Of a stretch of DNA of 64,000 bases, positions 26,057 to 35,231 are shown one piece after another (the stretch's first letter is position 1; each line of letters begins with the position of its first letter). Below the pieces are notes generated by a model that worked only from the letters and a program-made list of their open reading frames with translations, had not been told where the DNA came from and did not search any database. The stretch is from Paenibacillus sp. OK003 (GTDB taxonomy: Bacteria; Bacillota; Bacilli; Paenibacillales; Paenibacillaceae): NCBI RefSeq assembly GCF_900109515.1, contig NZ_FOBD01000021.1, positions 1-64,000 of the forward strand. Reading direction: 5' to 3'. The position numbers and the translations under genes are program-made.

Positions 26057-26407
26057 TTAGGTCGTAACCGTGGAGATGATCTCAAGATTATCCAGTCCGA
26101 CAGACCGTCCGAGACGGGACAGCTGCATTTTCAGAATGGCATTATTCTCAAGCGTCAACACCACTTTTTTATATTCATCTTTTTTGAACATCTGCAGGCA
26201 GCCCTCGAGAAGAGGCACAATTTCTGGAGCGGTAACATTCAACTTTTTGCAATCAATGTTAAGCTGATACTCCTTGGTGTTAATCGAACCGATCGTGTCC
26301 TGATATGCCGAAATGGAACGTAAACCGTCTTCTTGAGAGAAAGAGCCCTCCAGTTCAATGTTTAACACCTTGTTCGGAACGTCAGTATTCAGTATAAAAC
26401 TTCCCAT
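26057..26407 (-). CDS. Small protein of unknown function, possibly STAS-like
   Basis: 116 residues, not confidently recognised. It alternates strands and helices (VLNIELEGSFSQEDGLRSI, YQLNIDCKKL, YKKVVLTLENNAILKMQLSR), which recalls the STAS/SpoIIAA fold, but no phosphorylatable Ser motif is evident. AAAGGAGAGAG precedes the ATG. It lies directly upstream of the KAS III-like gene (54 bases) and should be co-transcribed with it, probably from the promoter at 26524-26553. A role as a carrier or regulatory partner of that enzyme is only a guess. Confidence 0.6.
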   Translation of the reverse strand: MGSFILNTDVPNKVLNIELEGSFSQEDGLRSISAYQDTIGSINTKEYQLNIDCKKLNVTAPEIVPLLEGCLQMFKKDEYKKVVLTLENNAILKMQLSRLGRSVGLDNLEIISTVTT

Positions 26408-26523
26408 GATTGTTCTCTCTCCTTTAAATGAGTTAAGGCTATCCCGCTAACCAAGACATAGGCCTTGAGGCCCTCGTTGACTGCATCTGAGATGTAGGCG
26501 GATTGGAAGGATAATTTAACCAT

Positions 26524-26553
26524 ATTATAAAGGTAGAGATGTAATAAGATCAA
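26524..26553 (-). promoter_or_regulatory. Probable promoter for the small protein and KAS III-like gene
   Basis: On the reverse strand TTGATC, an 18-base spacer and a perfect TATAAT, about 110 bases before the start at 26407. Confidence 0.55.
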
Positions 26554-26593
26554 TAAAAAAGTCGAATCGTGTATAAAAATGTAGAAGATTGAA

Positions 26594-26962
26594 TTATTGG
26601 ATTTCATCCAGTGTAGCGAGCAATATATTAAATGCACTGATGATCCGTGGAGCACCAACACACGGTGCCAGATGCAGCAGAATTCCTTTGAGCTGATCCA
26701 CGGTTACACCGACGCTGAGTGCCATTGCATAATGAACTCCCAGCTGCTCATATTGTCCCATGGAAATCAGTGAGGAAATAATCGCAACTTCCTTCCATTG
26801 ATCGGTAATGGTTGTACGCTGAAAAATATCCCCGTAAGCCGTTCCCATGATAAACTCGGCGAGCTCTGGGAACTGATCCTTAATCGGTGTCAGTGCTTTT
26901 GCGCCATATTCACCGGAAAGCTTTGCAAAACGCTCCAATCCTTGAGTCACTTGTTCACTCAT
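26594..26962 (-). CDS. Carboxymuconolactone decarboxylase-like protein
   Basis: 122 residues. The fold signature is seen in QWKEVAIISSLISMGQYEQL, HYAMALSVGVTVDQLKGILLHLAPCVGAPR, as in PcaC-type members of the AhpD/CMD superfamily. It lacks the CxxC redox pair of AhpD, so peroxidase activity is unlikely; a lyase, decarboxylase or structural role is more plausible. AGGAGG lies seven bases before the ATG, and the gene begins 12 bases after the ThDP-enzyme stop codon, so the two are co-transcribed. Confidence 0.83.
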   Translation of the reverse strand: MSEQVTQGLERFAKLSGEYGAKALTPIKDQFPELAEFIMGTAYGDIFQRTTITDQWKEVAIISSLISMGQYEQLGVHYAMALSVGVTVDQLKGILLHLAPCVGAPRIISAFNILLATLDEIQ

Positions 26963-26973
26963 CTATGTTCCTC

Positions 26974-28605
26974 CTAGTTCAAAGTCACGGTACGGTGAGC
27001 CGTGGGTGGAATTTCGTCGCGATCGGTAAGAAGCTCAATGACGGTAACCTGATTCAGCTGCTGCGCGGTCTGGAGAGCCGAGGTGAATTCGGCCCGTGTT
27101 TCTGCCCGAAAAGCAACCGCACCAAGCGATGCGGCAAACTTTGCCGCATCCACGGGAACCTCGTACAAGGTGCCATCGATTCGGCCTGTTGTTTTTTCCA
27201 TGCCTTTTAGTGCCATATCCAGCTGTTTATTGTTTACGACGATGAAGATGACTGGCAGATTATTGCATACAGCGGTGTTAATTTCGGTTCCAAGCATCAT
27301 GAAGCACCCGTCACCGGTAATGCATAGAATTGTTTCTTCCGGTGCAGCAGTCTTTGCCCCAATAGCCATACCAATGGCATTGCCCATGCAGGCAAAGTAG
27401 GCGTCAAATACAAAGCTGCCGGGTTTCTTGACTTTATATCGTTGAACCGCATGAAAACCATGACTGCCATCATCCACAAACAGCTTATGATCATATGGAA
27501 GCAGTTCACTCATTTCTTCCAGGACAGAAGCCAGGGACAGGTTCGGAAGATCAGGTAGAGGTACGGTGTAATCCACAGTTGTCGTCTCTGATGGAACAGC
27601 AGGTTGTTCTGTCAGTGTACCGAGCAAAAACTGCAGATTATCCTTCAAATCGCCGGTGATATGTAAGGTTTGTGCGTGAAGTATTTTACCAACGAATGTA
27701 GGATCAGCGTCGAATTGAATCAGATGTGCAGGGTGGTTTTCAGGCTTCAAATTACAAATTGTCATATCACTGAGACGTGAACCGAGTACGATATAGAGAT
27801 CACTTTGATTGAGCAGTTCATCTGCATGTGGGACGCCGCCAACACCGCAAGGCCCATGGTATAGGGGATGATCCCAGGCGATGGCACCTTTTCCTCCAGG
27901 AGAAGTGATGACAGGAATATTAAAATGTTCGGCAAAATGGAGCAATTCAACATGAGCTCTAGCACGATTGACACCTTTGCCTGCAATAATTAAAGGATGA
28001 CTGGACTGTTGAAGTAAGGGGAGGATACGATTCAGGTTGGATACGCTAATCAGGGGTTCAGGCTCCGGGATGACAACCCGGAAGTCAGCGAGCTGTTCGG
28101 TTTGTACATCAAACGGAAGACAGAGATGGACGGGTCCTTTGTTGGGACCGAGTGCAATGGAAAGGGCATGATTCAAAATGGTGCTGAAATGATCGCCGCG
28201 CTCCACCAGCTTGCTGAACAGTGTCGCAGGACGGAACATCTCCGCCAGATCGGCTAAGTAGGAAGAGGAATCCTGACATTGCGGAAACCCCAATTCCTGA
28301 ATGGATTGATGACCGGTAATAAACAGGACAGGCAAGTTATTGGCTTTGGCATGGGCTGCGGCGGTGAGCAAGTTGGTTCCGCCCGGACCAGAAGTAGCGA
28401 AGGCCACACCCAGTTTCCCTGTTTGGAGGGCATAACCCGATGCGGCAAATCCTGAACTGGATTCATGACGACCTGGAATGAATTCCAAACCGTAATCGAC
28501 CATTTTCAGGACAGCAGGACAGATGGATTTTCCGATAATACCAAAGACATGAGTAACGCCTAAATTACGCAGAGCTTCTGCCAAATAGTCCGCAACTGTT
28601 CTCAT
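26974..28605 (-). CDS. Thiamine-diphosphate-dependent enzyme, acetolactate-synthase-like
   Basis: 543 residues with the three domains of the ThDP decarboxylase/AHAS superfamily. Glu48 in PGRHESSS is the glutamate that activates the cofactor; the ThDP/Mg motif is GDGCFMM...VVNN near residues 425-455. It is not a housekeeping acetolactate synthase: no small subunit gene and no ilv genes are near, and the FAD-domain region looks degenerate. Likely joins or cleaves 2-oxoacid-derived carbonyl compounds (carboligation). Start at ATG 28605, eight bases after GAGG; a GTG nine bases earlier is possible. First gene of a four-gene cluster. Confidence 0.83.
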   Translation of the reverse strand: MRTVADYLAEALRNLGVTHVFGIIGKSICPAVLKMVDYGLEFIPGRHESSSGFAASGYALQTGKLGVAFATSGPGGTNLLTAAAHAKANNLPVLFITGHQSIQELGFPQCQDSSSYLADLAEMFRPATLFSKLVERGDHFSTILNHALSIALGPNKGPVHLCLPFDVQTEQLADFRVVIPEPEPLISVSNLNRILPLLQQSSHPLIIAGKGVNRARAHVELLHFAEHFNIPVITSPGGKGAIAWDHPLYHGPCGVGGVPHADELLNQSDLYIVLGSRLSDMTICNLKPENHPAHLIQFDADPTFVGKILHAQTLHITGDLKDNLQFLLGTLTEQPAVPSETTTVDYTVPLPDLPNLSLASVLEEMSELLPYDHKLFVDDGSHGFHAVQRYKVKKPGSFVFDAYFACMGNAIGMAIGAKTAAPEETILCITGDGCFMMLGTEINTAVCNNLPVIFIVVNNKQLDMALKGMEKTTGRIDGTLYEVPVDAAKFAASLGAVAFRAETRAEFTSALQTAQQLNQVTVIELLTDRDEIPPTAHRTVTLN

Positions 28606-29012
28606 GCGGGACACCTCGCTTCACAAAATAGGTTTTTGGACCCACAGGTCAAGTTCCATTTTTGGAGTGTATGTCGTTGTCTAAGGTTGTAAAAGGAAAT
28701 AAATCCTTGTTAATAGGAAGAGTAGCTTTTTTTGTGGTTTTTTGTCAACTCATTTTATGAGTATAAATTCCTGATTCTTAGGTTGGAAACGCTTAATGTC
28801 CTGTCCCATATGAGGAAATAAATTGGTCATATATTCCTGCTGAAAATTACCTATAAACATAATTTATGAAATAAAATGTAAATTATAATAGAATGTGATG
28901 GATTTATTTTATGTAGGTTAAATTAGGATCTTGTGCTTTCCATTTCCCATCCGTTCAAGGATTGGCAATGTTAAGCTTTCTGTTATACTGAAATTTGATG
29001 GGAGTGAGTTGA
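28606..29012. other. Divergent intergenic region upstream of the ThDP cluster
   Basis: 407 A/T-rich bases between two divergent genes. On the reverse strand TTGACA (28743-28748) stands 18 bases from a weak TACTCT (28719-28724), a possible promoter for the ThDP operon. No coding sequence or strong palindrome was found. Confidence 0.4.
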
Positions 29013-29984
29013 ATGAAAACGATAAAAATGGCCGTAATTGGACTGGGCAAAATGGGAATACATATGATACATCAGACAACACAGGCAGAACTATCCGAAA
29101 AAGTAGAAATTGTAGCGGTGTGCGACTCCAGTGAGGAAAATTTGACATCATTTGCTTCATCTCATCCTGAGACGAAGACGTATACGGATTTCAAGCAATT
29201 GCTCGATACACATCCGGTTAATTTGCTGTACATTGCAGTTCCGCCTAAATATCATTACCCTGTCGTTATGGAGGCACTAAAGCGCAAGATTCATGTATTC
29301 TGTGAGAAGCCACTGGCAAACAGCGTGGAGGAAGCCAAAGCAATGCTGGAGGCAGCCGAGAAGGCCGGTGTAGTACACGCAATCCATTTCTCCATGCCGC
29401 ATGAACCATCTGTAGTGAAGTTGCAGGAGTTGATCCGTCAGGAAACAATTGGCGAGATTCGCAAAATCGATCTGATTCTGCAATTTCCTCAGTGGCCACG
29501 AGCCTGGCAGCAAAATGCCTGGATTACCAGCCGCGAGCAGGGCGGATTTATTCTTGAAGTGGGAATCCACTGGATTCATATGATCCAAAATGTGTTTGGT
29601 GCTATCCGGGTGATTCACAGTCAGGTTCAATTTCCTGAAAATACAGGTGAATGTGAACATGAAGTTCAGGCTGCCATGGAGCTGAAGGATGGAACCCGAA
29701 TTCATTTAAATGGGATTGCTCATTTTGCAGGTGAAGAGCGTGTATCTATGGTGGTTTACGGTACAGAAGGGTCCATTGCTTTGGAAAACTGGGATCAACT
29801 ATGGAGTGGACGCATCGGAGGGCCGCTTGTTCCCGTTGAAGTTGATGAATCCTTAAGCCAGCTGCCTGTACTTAAACATGTTATTGCCCGTATTCAAGGC
29901 GAGCCTGCCAAAATATACGACTTCAACGATGGCTATCAGGCTCAGGTTGTCCTGGAAGCACTTCGTAATCCGGATCAATCCTGA
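29013..29984 (+). CDS. Gfo/Idh/MocA family oxidoreductase
   Basis: 323 residues. The N-terminal Rossmann fold begins MAVIGLGKMGIHMI; VNLLYIAVPPKYH and the signature HVFCEKPLANSVEEAKAM, with the EKP lysine, are intact. The C-terminal domain has HWIHMIQNVFG. Such enzymes oxidise or reduce sugars or inositols with NAD(P). Substrate cannot be read from sequence and there is no sugar transporter nearby. GGGAGTGAG precedes the ATG. It is a single-gene unit ended by a terminator. Confidence 0.88.
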   Translation: MKTIKMAVIGLGKMGIHMIHQTTQAELSEKVEIVAVCDSSEENLTSFASSHPETKTYTDFKQLLDTHPVNLLYIAVPPKYHYPVVMEALKRKIHVFCEKPLANSVEEAKAMLEAAEKAGVVHAIHFSMPHEPSVVKLQELIRQETIGEIRKIDLILQFPQWPRAWQQNAWITSREQGGFILEVGIHWIHMIQNVFGAIRVIHSQVQFPENTGECEHEVQAAMELKDGTRIHLNGIAHFAGEERVSMVVYGTEGSIALENWDQLWSGRIGGPLVPVEVDESLSQLPVLKHVIARIQGEPAKIYDFNDGYQAQVVLEALRNPDQS

Positions 29985-30044
29985 TCCCAGAGAAGTACTA
30001 AGCTAGAAGCGGAGTCATGTTAAATTTTCTTTCCTTATACAAAA

Positions 30045-30082
30045 AAAGAAGCAGATCCTCATGGAGCAGGCTCTGCTTCTTT
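30045..30082. terminator. Bidirectional terminator
   Basis: AAAGAAGCAGA/TCTGCTTCTTT stem between the convergent oxidoreductase and chemoreceptor genes. Confidence 0.85.
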
Positions 30083-30108
30083 GTGTTATTCGGATCTGAT
30101 CCATAGGG

Positions 30109-31827
30109 TCAAGACAGCTTAAAGCGGTTAACCAATTGATCGAGCGCATCTGACATATCGTTCAATTGCTTGGACGTTTCCGCCATTTCCTGTAAGGACG
30201 CAAGCTGCTCCTCGGTCATAGCCGATACTTCCTCCGTGGCAGATGCGGTGTCCTCTACAACGGCAGATACTTCGTTAATGGATGTCATTACCGCTTCACT
30301 GCCTGAGGTGAGCTCTTCAACCACAGCGGATACATCCAGCATCTCAGCGCTGAGATCTTGAATGTGCAACGTAATATTCGCAAAGGCTTGGCCCGCATCT
30401 TCAATCGTTTGCAAGCCTTCGCTGACATGCTGTGTACTGCCTTCGACTTCATGAACGGTGCTCTGTATACCAGCTACGACCGTCTCCAGAATGCTTGTAA
30501 TTTCTTTGGCAGAGGTGGCGCTTTGATCTGCCAGATTCCGAATTTCTCCAGCGACTACAGCGAATCCGCGTCCATTCTCCCCTGCACGCGCCGCTTCAAT
30601 TCCGGCATTAAGCGCGAGCAGATTCGTTTGTCTTGCAATGCCTGACATGGAATCGGCAATGTTGATGACCTGATCGGACATTTTGGATATTTCATGAATG
30701 GCTCCCTGAACAGACAGGAAGGATTGTTCGATGGTCCCCATTTTGCCAACCGCATTATTAATTCGCTGCTGTCCATCGAGTGCAATGGACTCTGTGCGTA
30801 CAGCGCGTTCAGCAGCCTCCGATGCGGAGCCGGCAACCCGGTTGAGTCCGGTCAGGGATTGTTCCATCGCAGCGACCATGGTTTGAGTAAGAGCAACCTG
30901 CTCATCTGCGCCTTCGGCCACACGTTCCATGGCTGCGGCAACCTCTTTTCCAGCCAGATGACTGTCGGACACGCCTTTATCCAGCCGGTCAGATGCGGCA
31001 TTCAGGGTGGTAGCGTTGCTTTGCACGTCCAGCATCATCTGCTGCAAACCAAGGAGCATCATATTGGCTGCCTCCGCAAGTTCCCGCGTTTCATCCTTCA
31101 TCGGTGTGGCAATGCGCAGTGTCAGATCGCCATTGGAGGAGCCTATGTCATTCAGCGCGCGGATTACTGTACGAATGTTTTTAACAATGGAACGGGATAG
31201 AATCAGGGCTGCAAAGATCGAGATCAAGGCCACACCGATAAGCGCTCCGTACAGTTCCCAGTTCAAAATTTTGTTCTTTTGCTTCAGCGCTTCAGTGCGA
31301 TTTTCAGTCAACGTCAGCTCATTGGTGCGAAATGTATTCAAGAGACCACGAATCTCATCCATATCCTTCTTGCCGGGGTCTTCCGCAAAAAATTGCCGGA
31401 TTGCCTCTATATCATTCGCTTTTCGAAGTGCAATAACCGGCTCGCCAGCGACTTGAATCCAGTCATCCATTTTAGTTGAAATTTCTTCAAGAAGTGCCTG
31501 CTGTGACGGGTTATCCGAGACAAGCACTGCCAGTTGATCCTTGAGTACATTCTTCTGTTGAACGCCTGTGTTATAAGGGTCCAGGTAGTTTTCTTGTCCT
31601 GTAATTACATAGCCTCGTTGTCCTGTCTCCATGTTCACCATCATATTTTCGATCTCATAGGTGAGATCATGTACCTTCATATCATGATCCACCAGAAAGT
31701 CAAGTTCTCGCTGCAACTGGCTGATGCTGTTCTGAATTAATAAAATAGAGCCAGCTAGTACCGCGAGTACGAGCAAATAGCCAAAGCCAATCTTATAAAA
31801 AATTTTGAAGGTCCTGTGCTTTTTCAT
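30109..31827 (-). CDS. Methyl-accepting chemotaxis protein with CHASE3 sensor
   Basis: 572 residues. Membrane segments near residues 11-30 and 192-212 bracket an extracellular CHASE3 domain (MVNMETGQRGYVITGQENYL is diagnostic). A HAMP domain follows, then the long coiled-coil signalling domain with the conserved hairpin tip IARQTNLLALNAGIEAARAG near residue 400. Ligand unknown. AAGGAGAGGG precedes the ATG. No CheA, CheW or flagellar gene is adjacent; I did not find a convincing sigma-D promoter. Confidence 0.92.
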   Translation of the reverse strand: MKKHRTFKIFYKIGFGYLLVLAVLAGSILLIQNSISQLQRELDFLVDHDMKVHDLTYEIENMMVNMETGQRGYVITGQENYLDPYNTGVQQKNVLKDQLAVLVSDNPSQQALLEEISTKMDDWIQVAGEPVIALRKANDIEAIRQFFAEDPGKKDMDEIRGLLNTFRTNELTLTENRTEALKQKNKILNWELYGALIGVALISIFAALILSRSIVKNIRTVIRALNDIGSSNGDLTLRIATPMKDETRELAEAANMMLLGLQQMMLDVQSNATTLNAASDRLDKGVSDSHLAGKEVAAAMERVAEGADEQVALTQTMVAAMEQSLTGLNRVAGSASEAAERAVRTESIALDGQQRINNAVGKMGTIEQSFLSVQGAIHEISKMSDQVINIADSMSGIARQTNLLALNAGIEAARAGENGRGFAVVAGEIRNLADQSATSAKEITSILETVVAGIQSTVHEVEGSTQHVSEGLQTIEDAGQAFANITLHIQDLSAEMLDVSAVVEELTSGSEAVMTSINEVSAVVEDTASATEEVSAMTEEQLASLQEMAETSKQLNDMSDALDQLVNRFKLS

Positions 31828-32113
31828 GTTTGTGATCCCTCTCCTTGGGGTATATGTATTTGTCGAAAAAACTTGAATGATAGCTAGTTTAGTCCTTTAG
31901 GTGTGGTGTCTAAAGAACTAATTTCAGTATTATACTTAAAGAAAGTTTGAATGTACATAGTTTGATTAATTTATGTATAACGTTTGTGGATATTGTATGA
32001 CGTTGAAGATACAGATGTTTTACATTGCGCGGTTTACACTGCGAAACGTTTATGTTTATCATGGAAGGGGAACGATTCCGAATACATATCCCAATCCGAA
32101 AGGAACATTGGAC

Positions 32114-32800
32114 ATGACAAAAGAGACGGTATTGCGTAAACCGGAAGCAATGATTTTTGATATGGATGGTACGTTGTTTCAGACGGAAACTCTGTTGTTG
32201 CCAGCCTATCATCAGCTGTTTGATACATTGCGGGCCGAAGGGTATTTTGAAGGAGAGACTCCTCCTGAAGAACGAATGCTGGGAAGCCTGGGAATGTTGT
32301 TAGAAGATATATGGAAAGTGGTTATGCCCGAAGCTTCAGTTGCGGCCCATCGACGTGCAGACGAGCTGCTGCTTCAGTTGGAGATTGAAGGGCTGGATGG
32401 GGGAAGCTCGCAGCTGTACCCACAAGTAAAAGAGACGCTGGAAGCGTTGAAAGAACAGGGCGTACGGTTATTTGTCGCCAGCAACGGGCTGGAGGACTAT
32501 GTCAAAGGCGTGGCCTTTGCCCATGAGATCATGCCGCTCTTTGAAGGCGTGTATAGTGCAGGACAGTACAAGACCCCTTCCAAAGTTAACTTGGTTCAGA
32601 TCCTGCTTGAGAAGCATCGGATTCAGGATGCATGGATGGTAGGGGATCGCTCTTCGGATGTGGAAGCAGGCAAAATGAACAACCAGACCGTTATCGGCTG
32701 TGCCTATGCAGGGTTCGGTCGGGATGAAGAACTGGCAGGATCAGATGTACTGATCTCTGATTTTACGGAACTGCTTCGGTTGTATCGGGAAGCCGAGTAG
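32114..32800 (+). CDS. HAD family hydrolase
   Basis: 228 residues. Haloacid-dehalogenase-type phosphatase: motif I FDMDGTLFQTE (nucleophile Asp), motif II VASNG, Lys in YKTPSK, and motif IV MVGDRSSDVEAG. The cap is helical and inserted after motif I, as in phosphoglycolate-phosphatase relatives. Substrate unknown. I start at 32114, just before the catalytic domain, nine bases after AAAGGAA; an open frame reaches back to 31973 but has no ribosome site. Confidence 0.87.
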   Translation: MTKETVLRKPEAMIFDMDGTLFQTETLLLPAYHQLFDTLRAEGYFEGETPPEERMLGSLGMLLEDIWKVVMPEASVAAHRRADELLLQLEIEGLDGGSSQLYPQVKETLEALKEQGVRLFVASNGLEDYVKGVAFAHEIMPLFEGVYSAGQYKTPSKVNLVQILLEKHRIQDAWMVGDRSSDVEAGKMNNQTVIGCAYAGFGRDEELAGSDVLISDFTELLRLYREAE

Positions 32801-32804
32801 AATA

Positions 32805-32853
32805 AAACCTACCACCCCAAGTCCATTCGGACGCTGGAGCGGTAGGTTTTTTT
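32805..32853. terminator. Terminator between the HAD gene and the YheC/YheD array
   Basis: AAACCTACC/GGTAGGTTT stem followed by a T run; long loop with internal pairing. Confidence 0.75.
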
Positions 32854-32895
32854 GGTTCAAGGAGCATTCGGTTCTTTACCCAGTTAGCCTGACGG

Positions 32896-34089
32896 TCACG
32901 ACCGGGATTTTCTGGTCCTTTTAAGGATGGGAGATTTACCTTTTACGCGTTTGACCGGTTTAGTTACCTTTACTCCACGAGGCGGATGAGTTGCATTCGC
33001 ATGGTTGCGATACACCCACAAGGCGTACTCCAGTGGTTGGGTGATTGCCTTGGAATAAATATCTTTCTCACCAATGCGGGCGAACACTTCACGCGCAGGT
33101 TTTGGATTCACTTCAAGCAGATAGATGTGCCCGCTTTTGTCGATCGCCAAATCCAGAGCGAGTTCACACAAGTTTCCATAGGTATTTTCCAGAAACGTGG
33201 CTACATCAATTCCGAATTTTTCGGCCGTTGCGTTAATTTCTACTCGCTGCTTCTCATCCGTGATCCATTGTTTCATCAGTTTGTGCATCGCTACGGCCTG
33301 ACCACCGCCATGCAGATTGGAGGTAACACTTTTCTTCGCGCCCATCCGTCCTGCACATCCAGTTAATTCCCACTGTCCTTCACCGTTCTTCTGAACCAGC
33401 ATTCGATAATCATGAACACGGCCGTTCGGAAGCTGGAGTTGAATACCCTGCTGCACAAGGTATTTGTCTTTCATATTCCAGTTCTGGAGCAGTGAACCCA
33501 GTCGTGATAGATGGACTTTGCGCGGGGTGATGATCCGGCGCTTCTGGTCCCGTCCTTGGACAAGAACCGTATTGGCCTCGCTGCTACGCTCTATGCGTAG
33601 AATTCCGCGCCCTCCGGTTCCATTAATGGGCTTCAGATAGATCAGCGAGGAGGCCTTCAGCATTTTGTTGACGTCGGACATATCCTGATACAGAAGAGTG
33701 TCGGGCAAATGCTCGCGAAAGGCTGTCTTCGCGGAGAGTGTCTGATGGATGGTCCACTTATTACGCAACGGACGGTTGAGAAAGAGCAAGTGACCATACT
33801 TTTGCCGAAAGGAAAGCAATTGCTGAAATCTGCGATTGCGCTGTATGCGGCAGCGGTCGAAGATGATATCCGGGAATGAACGCCATTCCCGGGACCAGCC
33901 TTTTTCCGAATGAAAGACCATGGCCTCAATCTGTTTGCCTCCTGGATGTACATCGGCAGGTGTGAACACATAAATATCGAGTCCCCGCTTGCGCCCTTCA
34001 AGGATCATTCTGCGGTATATGCTCCGTTCTTCCAGAGCGCGATGTTCATTTAAGTACAACGTCATAATGCCCAGAACAGGTGAGGACAC
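32896..34089 (-). CDS. YheC/YheD family ATP-grasp protein, array member 5
   Basis: 397 residues. ATP-grasp ligase fold of the YheC/YheD family, whose Bacillus members associate with the endospore coat. The phosphate-binding loop is YLKPINGTGGRGILRI, and YLLEVNPKPAREVF near the end supplies the metal-binding Glu and Asn. It starts directly with LGIMTLYLNEH, without the N-terminal beta domain of members 1 and 3. Start is a GTG at 34089, seven bases after AAGGTG; the TTG six bases earlier is too close to it. C-terminal tail is very basic (KVTKPVKRVKGKSPILKRTR). Last gene of the five-gene array. Confidence 0.87.
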   Translation of the reverse strand: MSSPVLGIMTLYLNEHRALEERSIYRRMILEGRKRGLDIYVFTPADVHPGGKQIEAMVFHSEKGWSREWRSFPDIIFDRCRIQRNRRFQQLLSFRQKYGHLLFLNRPLRNKWTIHQTLSAKTAFREHLPDTLLYQDMSDVNKMLKASSLIYLKPINGTGGRGILRIERSSEANTVLVQGRDQKRRIITPRKVHLSRLGSLLQNWNMKDKYLVQQGIQLQLPNGRVHDYRMLVQKNGEGQWELTGCAGRMGAKKSVTSNLHGGGQAVAMHKLMKQWITDEKQRVEINATAEKFGIDVATFLENTYGNLCELALDLAIDKSGHIYLLEVNPKPAREVFARIGEKDIYSKAITQPLEYALWVYRNHANATHPPRGVKVTKPVKRVKGKSPILKRTRKSRS

Positions 34090-34124
34090 AAACAATCACC
34101 TTCTTTAGCTGTTATTCCTGTTCA

Positions 34125-35231
34125 TCATCGTTTAGACTGACGGGCAAGGTAGGCGCTGTACTGAAAAATACGTTCTAATGACCTCCGCCGAATCTGCGGT
34201 TCATCGAACTTCATCGGCTTCGCATTCGCTTCGAAGAACCAAATCTCGCCCATATCGTCAACGCCCAGATCCATGGACATTTCACCCAGGGTATGCCCTG
34301 AGCCTCTTTCCACTTGTCTCGCAATCAACAATGAAGTGGATTTTACCCGCTTCATCAGTGTATTCGACATTTCTTCCCCGAAGAGATCAGTGAGCAATTT
34401 CTCTGGGTCCTCCACACTGCCTCCGCGCGGCACGTGGGTCGTAATACTTCTGGAGCCTGCGAGCCGGGCTCCGACTCCCGTTACGCTCCATTGTCCTTTG
34501 CCGTTTTTCTGCACAAGTACCCGTAGATCGAATGGACGCTTGCGGGACGACGCCAGCTCAATACCCTGTTGCATGATATAGGGTGTGTGTCCAGTCTCCT
34601 TGCGAATTCTTGCCCATAGCTTGGAGAGTGTTGCCGCTTTGTACGTGGTGCTCTTTCGGGTGCTCTGTATTTTAAGCCGGTAAGGAAGGCGTTCTTTTTC
34701 CTGGAACTTGAGCATCATGATGCCTTTGCCGGCCTTGCCACTTTCGGGTTTCAAGTATAGATAGGGATGTGATCGCAGCACCGTCCCTAGAGTGGAGGCC
34801 GTTCGCATCCGTCTGGTATGGGGAATCAGGCGCTGGGTAGACTTAGATTTCTTGAGCCATTCGAACAAATTCCATTTATTGAAGAAAAACGGGTTATATA
34901 GTTCAATTCCGGAATGCATGCACTCCTCAATTTTGCGCTGTACGGAAGGCTTGCGTTCGTCCTCCCGGTTGGGAATCCGATTGTACAGAACATGGGGAAG
35001 AGGGAAGGACTGTGAAGTCCATTTTCCACTCCCATTGTTGTACGTGTATCCTTTTACGGTGGGTCCGCTTACGTTCAAATCTCGCACGGTCACGACGTAC
35101 ACCACAAAACCCATATTTTCCCCTGTCTGCACAATATCCAGGAAATTTTGATGGTTTCCTCTGAACATCCCTCGCTCATCATGCATGGTCAGGACGGCAA
35201 TGACGGGTTTGAAATCATCCTGCAGGCTCAT
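34125..35231 (-). CDS. YheC/YheD family ATP-grasp protein, array member 4
   Basis: 368 residues, the shortest of the five. ATP-grasp motifs: YLKPESGKAGKGIMML, QQGIELAS, DLRVLVQKNGKGQW and IWFFEANAKPMKFDEP. The start ATG at 35231-35229 overlaps the stop codon of the preceding gene by one base (TGATG), so translation is almost certainly coupled. A longer open frame to 35372 runs inside the upstream gene and is rejected. The product of catalysis is unknown for the whole family. Confidence 0.87.
   Translation of the reverse strand: MSLQDDFKPVIAVLTMHDERGMFRGNHQNFLDIVQTGENMGFVVYVVTVRDLNVSGPTVKGYTYNNGSGKWTSQSFPLPHVLYNRIPNREDERKPSVQRKIEECMHSGIELYNPFFFNKWNLFEWLKKSKSTQRLIPHTRRMRTASTLGTVLRSHPYLYLKPESGKAGKGIMMLKFQEKERLPYRLKIQSTRKSTTYKAATLSKLWARIRKETGHTPYIMQQGIELASSRKRPFDLRVLVQKNGKGQWSVTGVGARLAGSRSITTHVPRGGSVEDPEKLLTDLFGEEMSNTLMKRVKSTSLLIARQVERGSGHTLGEMSMDLGVDDMGEIWFFEANAKPMKFDEPQIRRRSLERIFQYSAYLARQSKR

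Noticed and set aside
26389..26661. 90-codon reverse-strand reading frame between the CMD-like gene and the small unknown gene
   Set aside because: Overlaps both neighbours and a good promoter; aromatic-rich and random-looking.
31828..31960. Sigma-D promoter for the chemoreceptor
   Set aside because: No TAAA followed at proper spacing by a GCCGATAT-like box.
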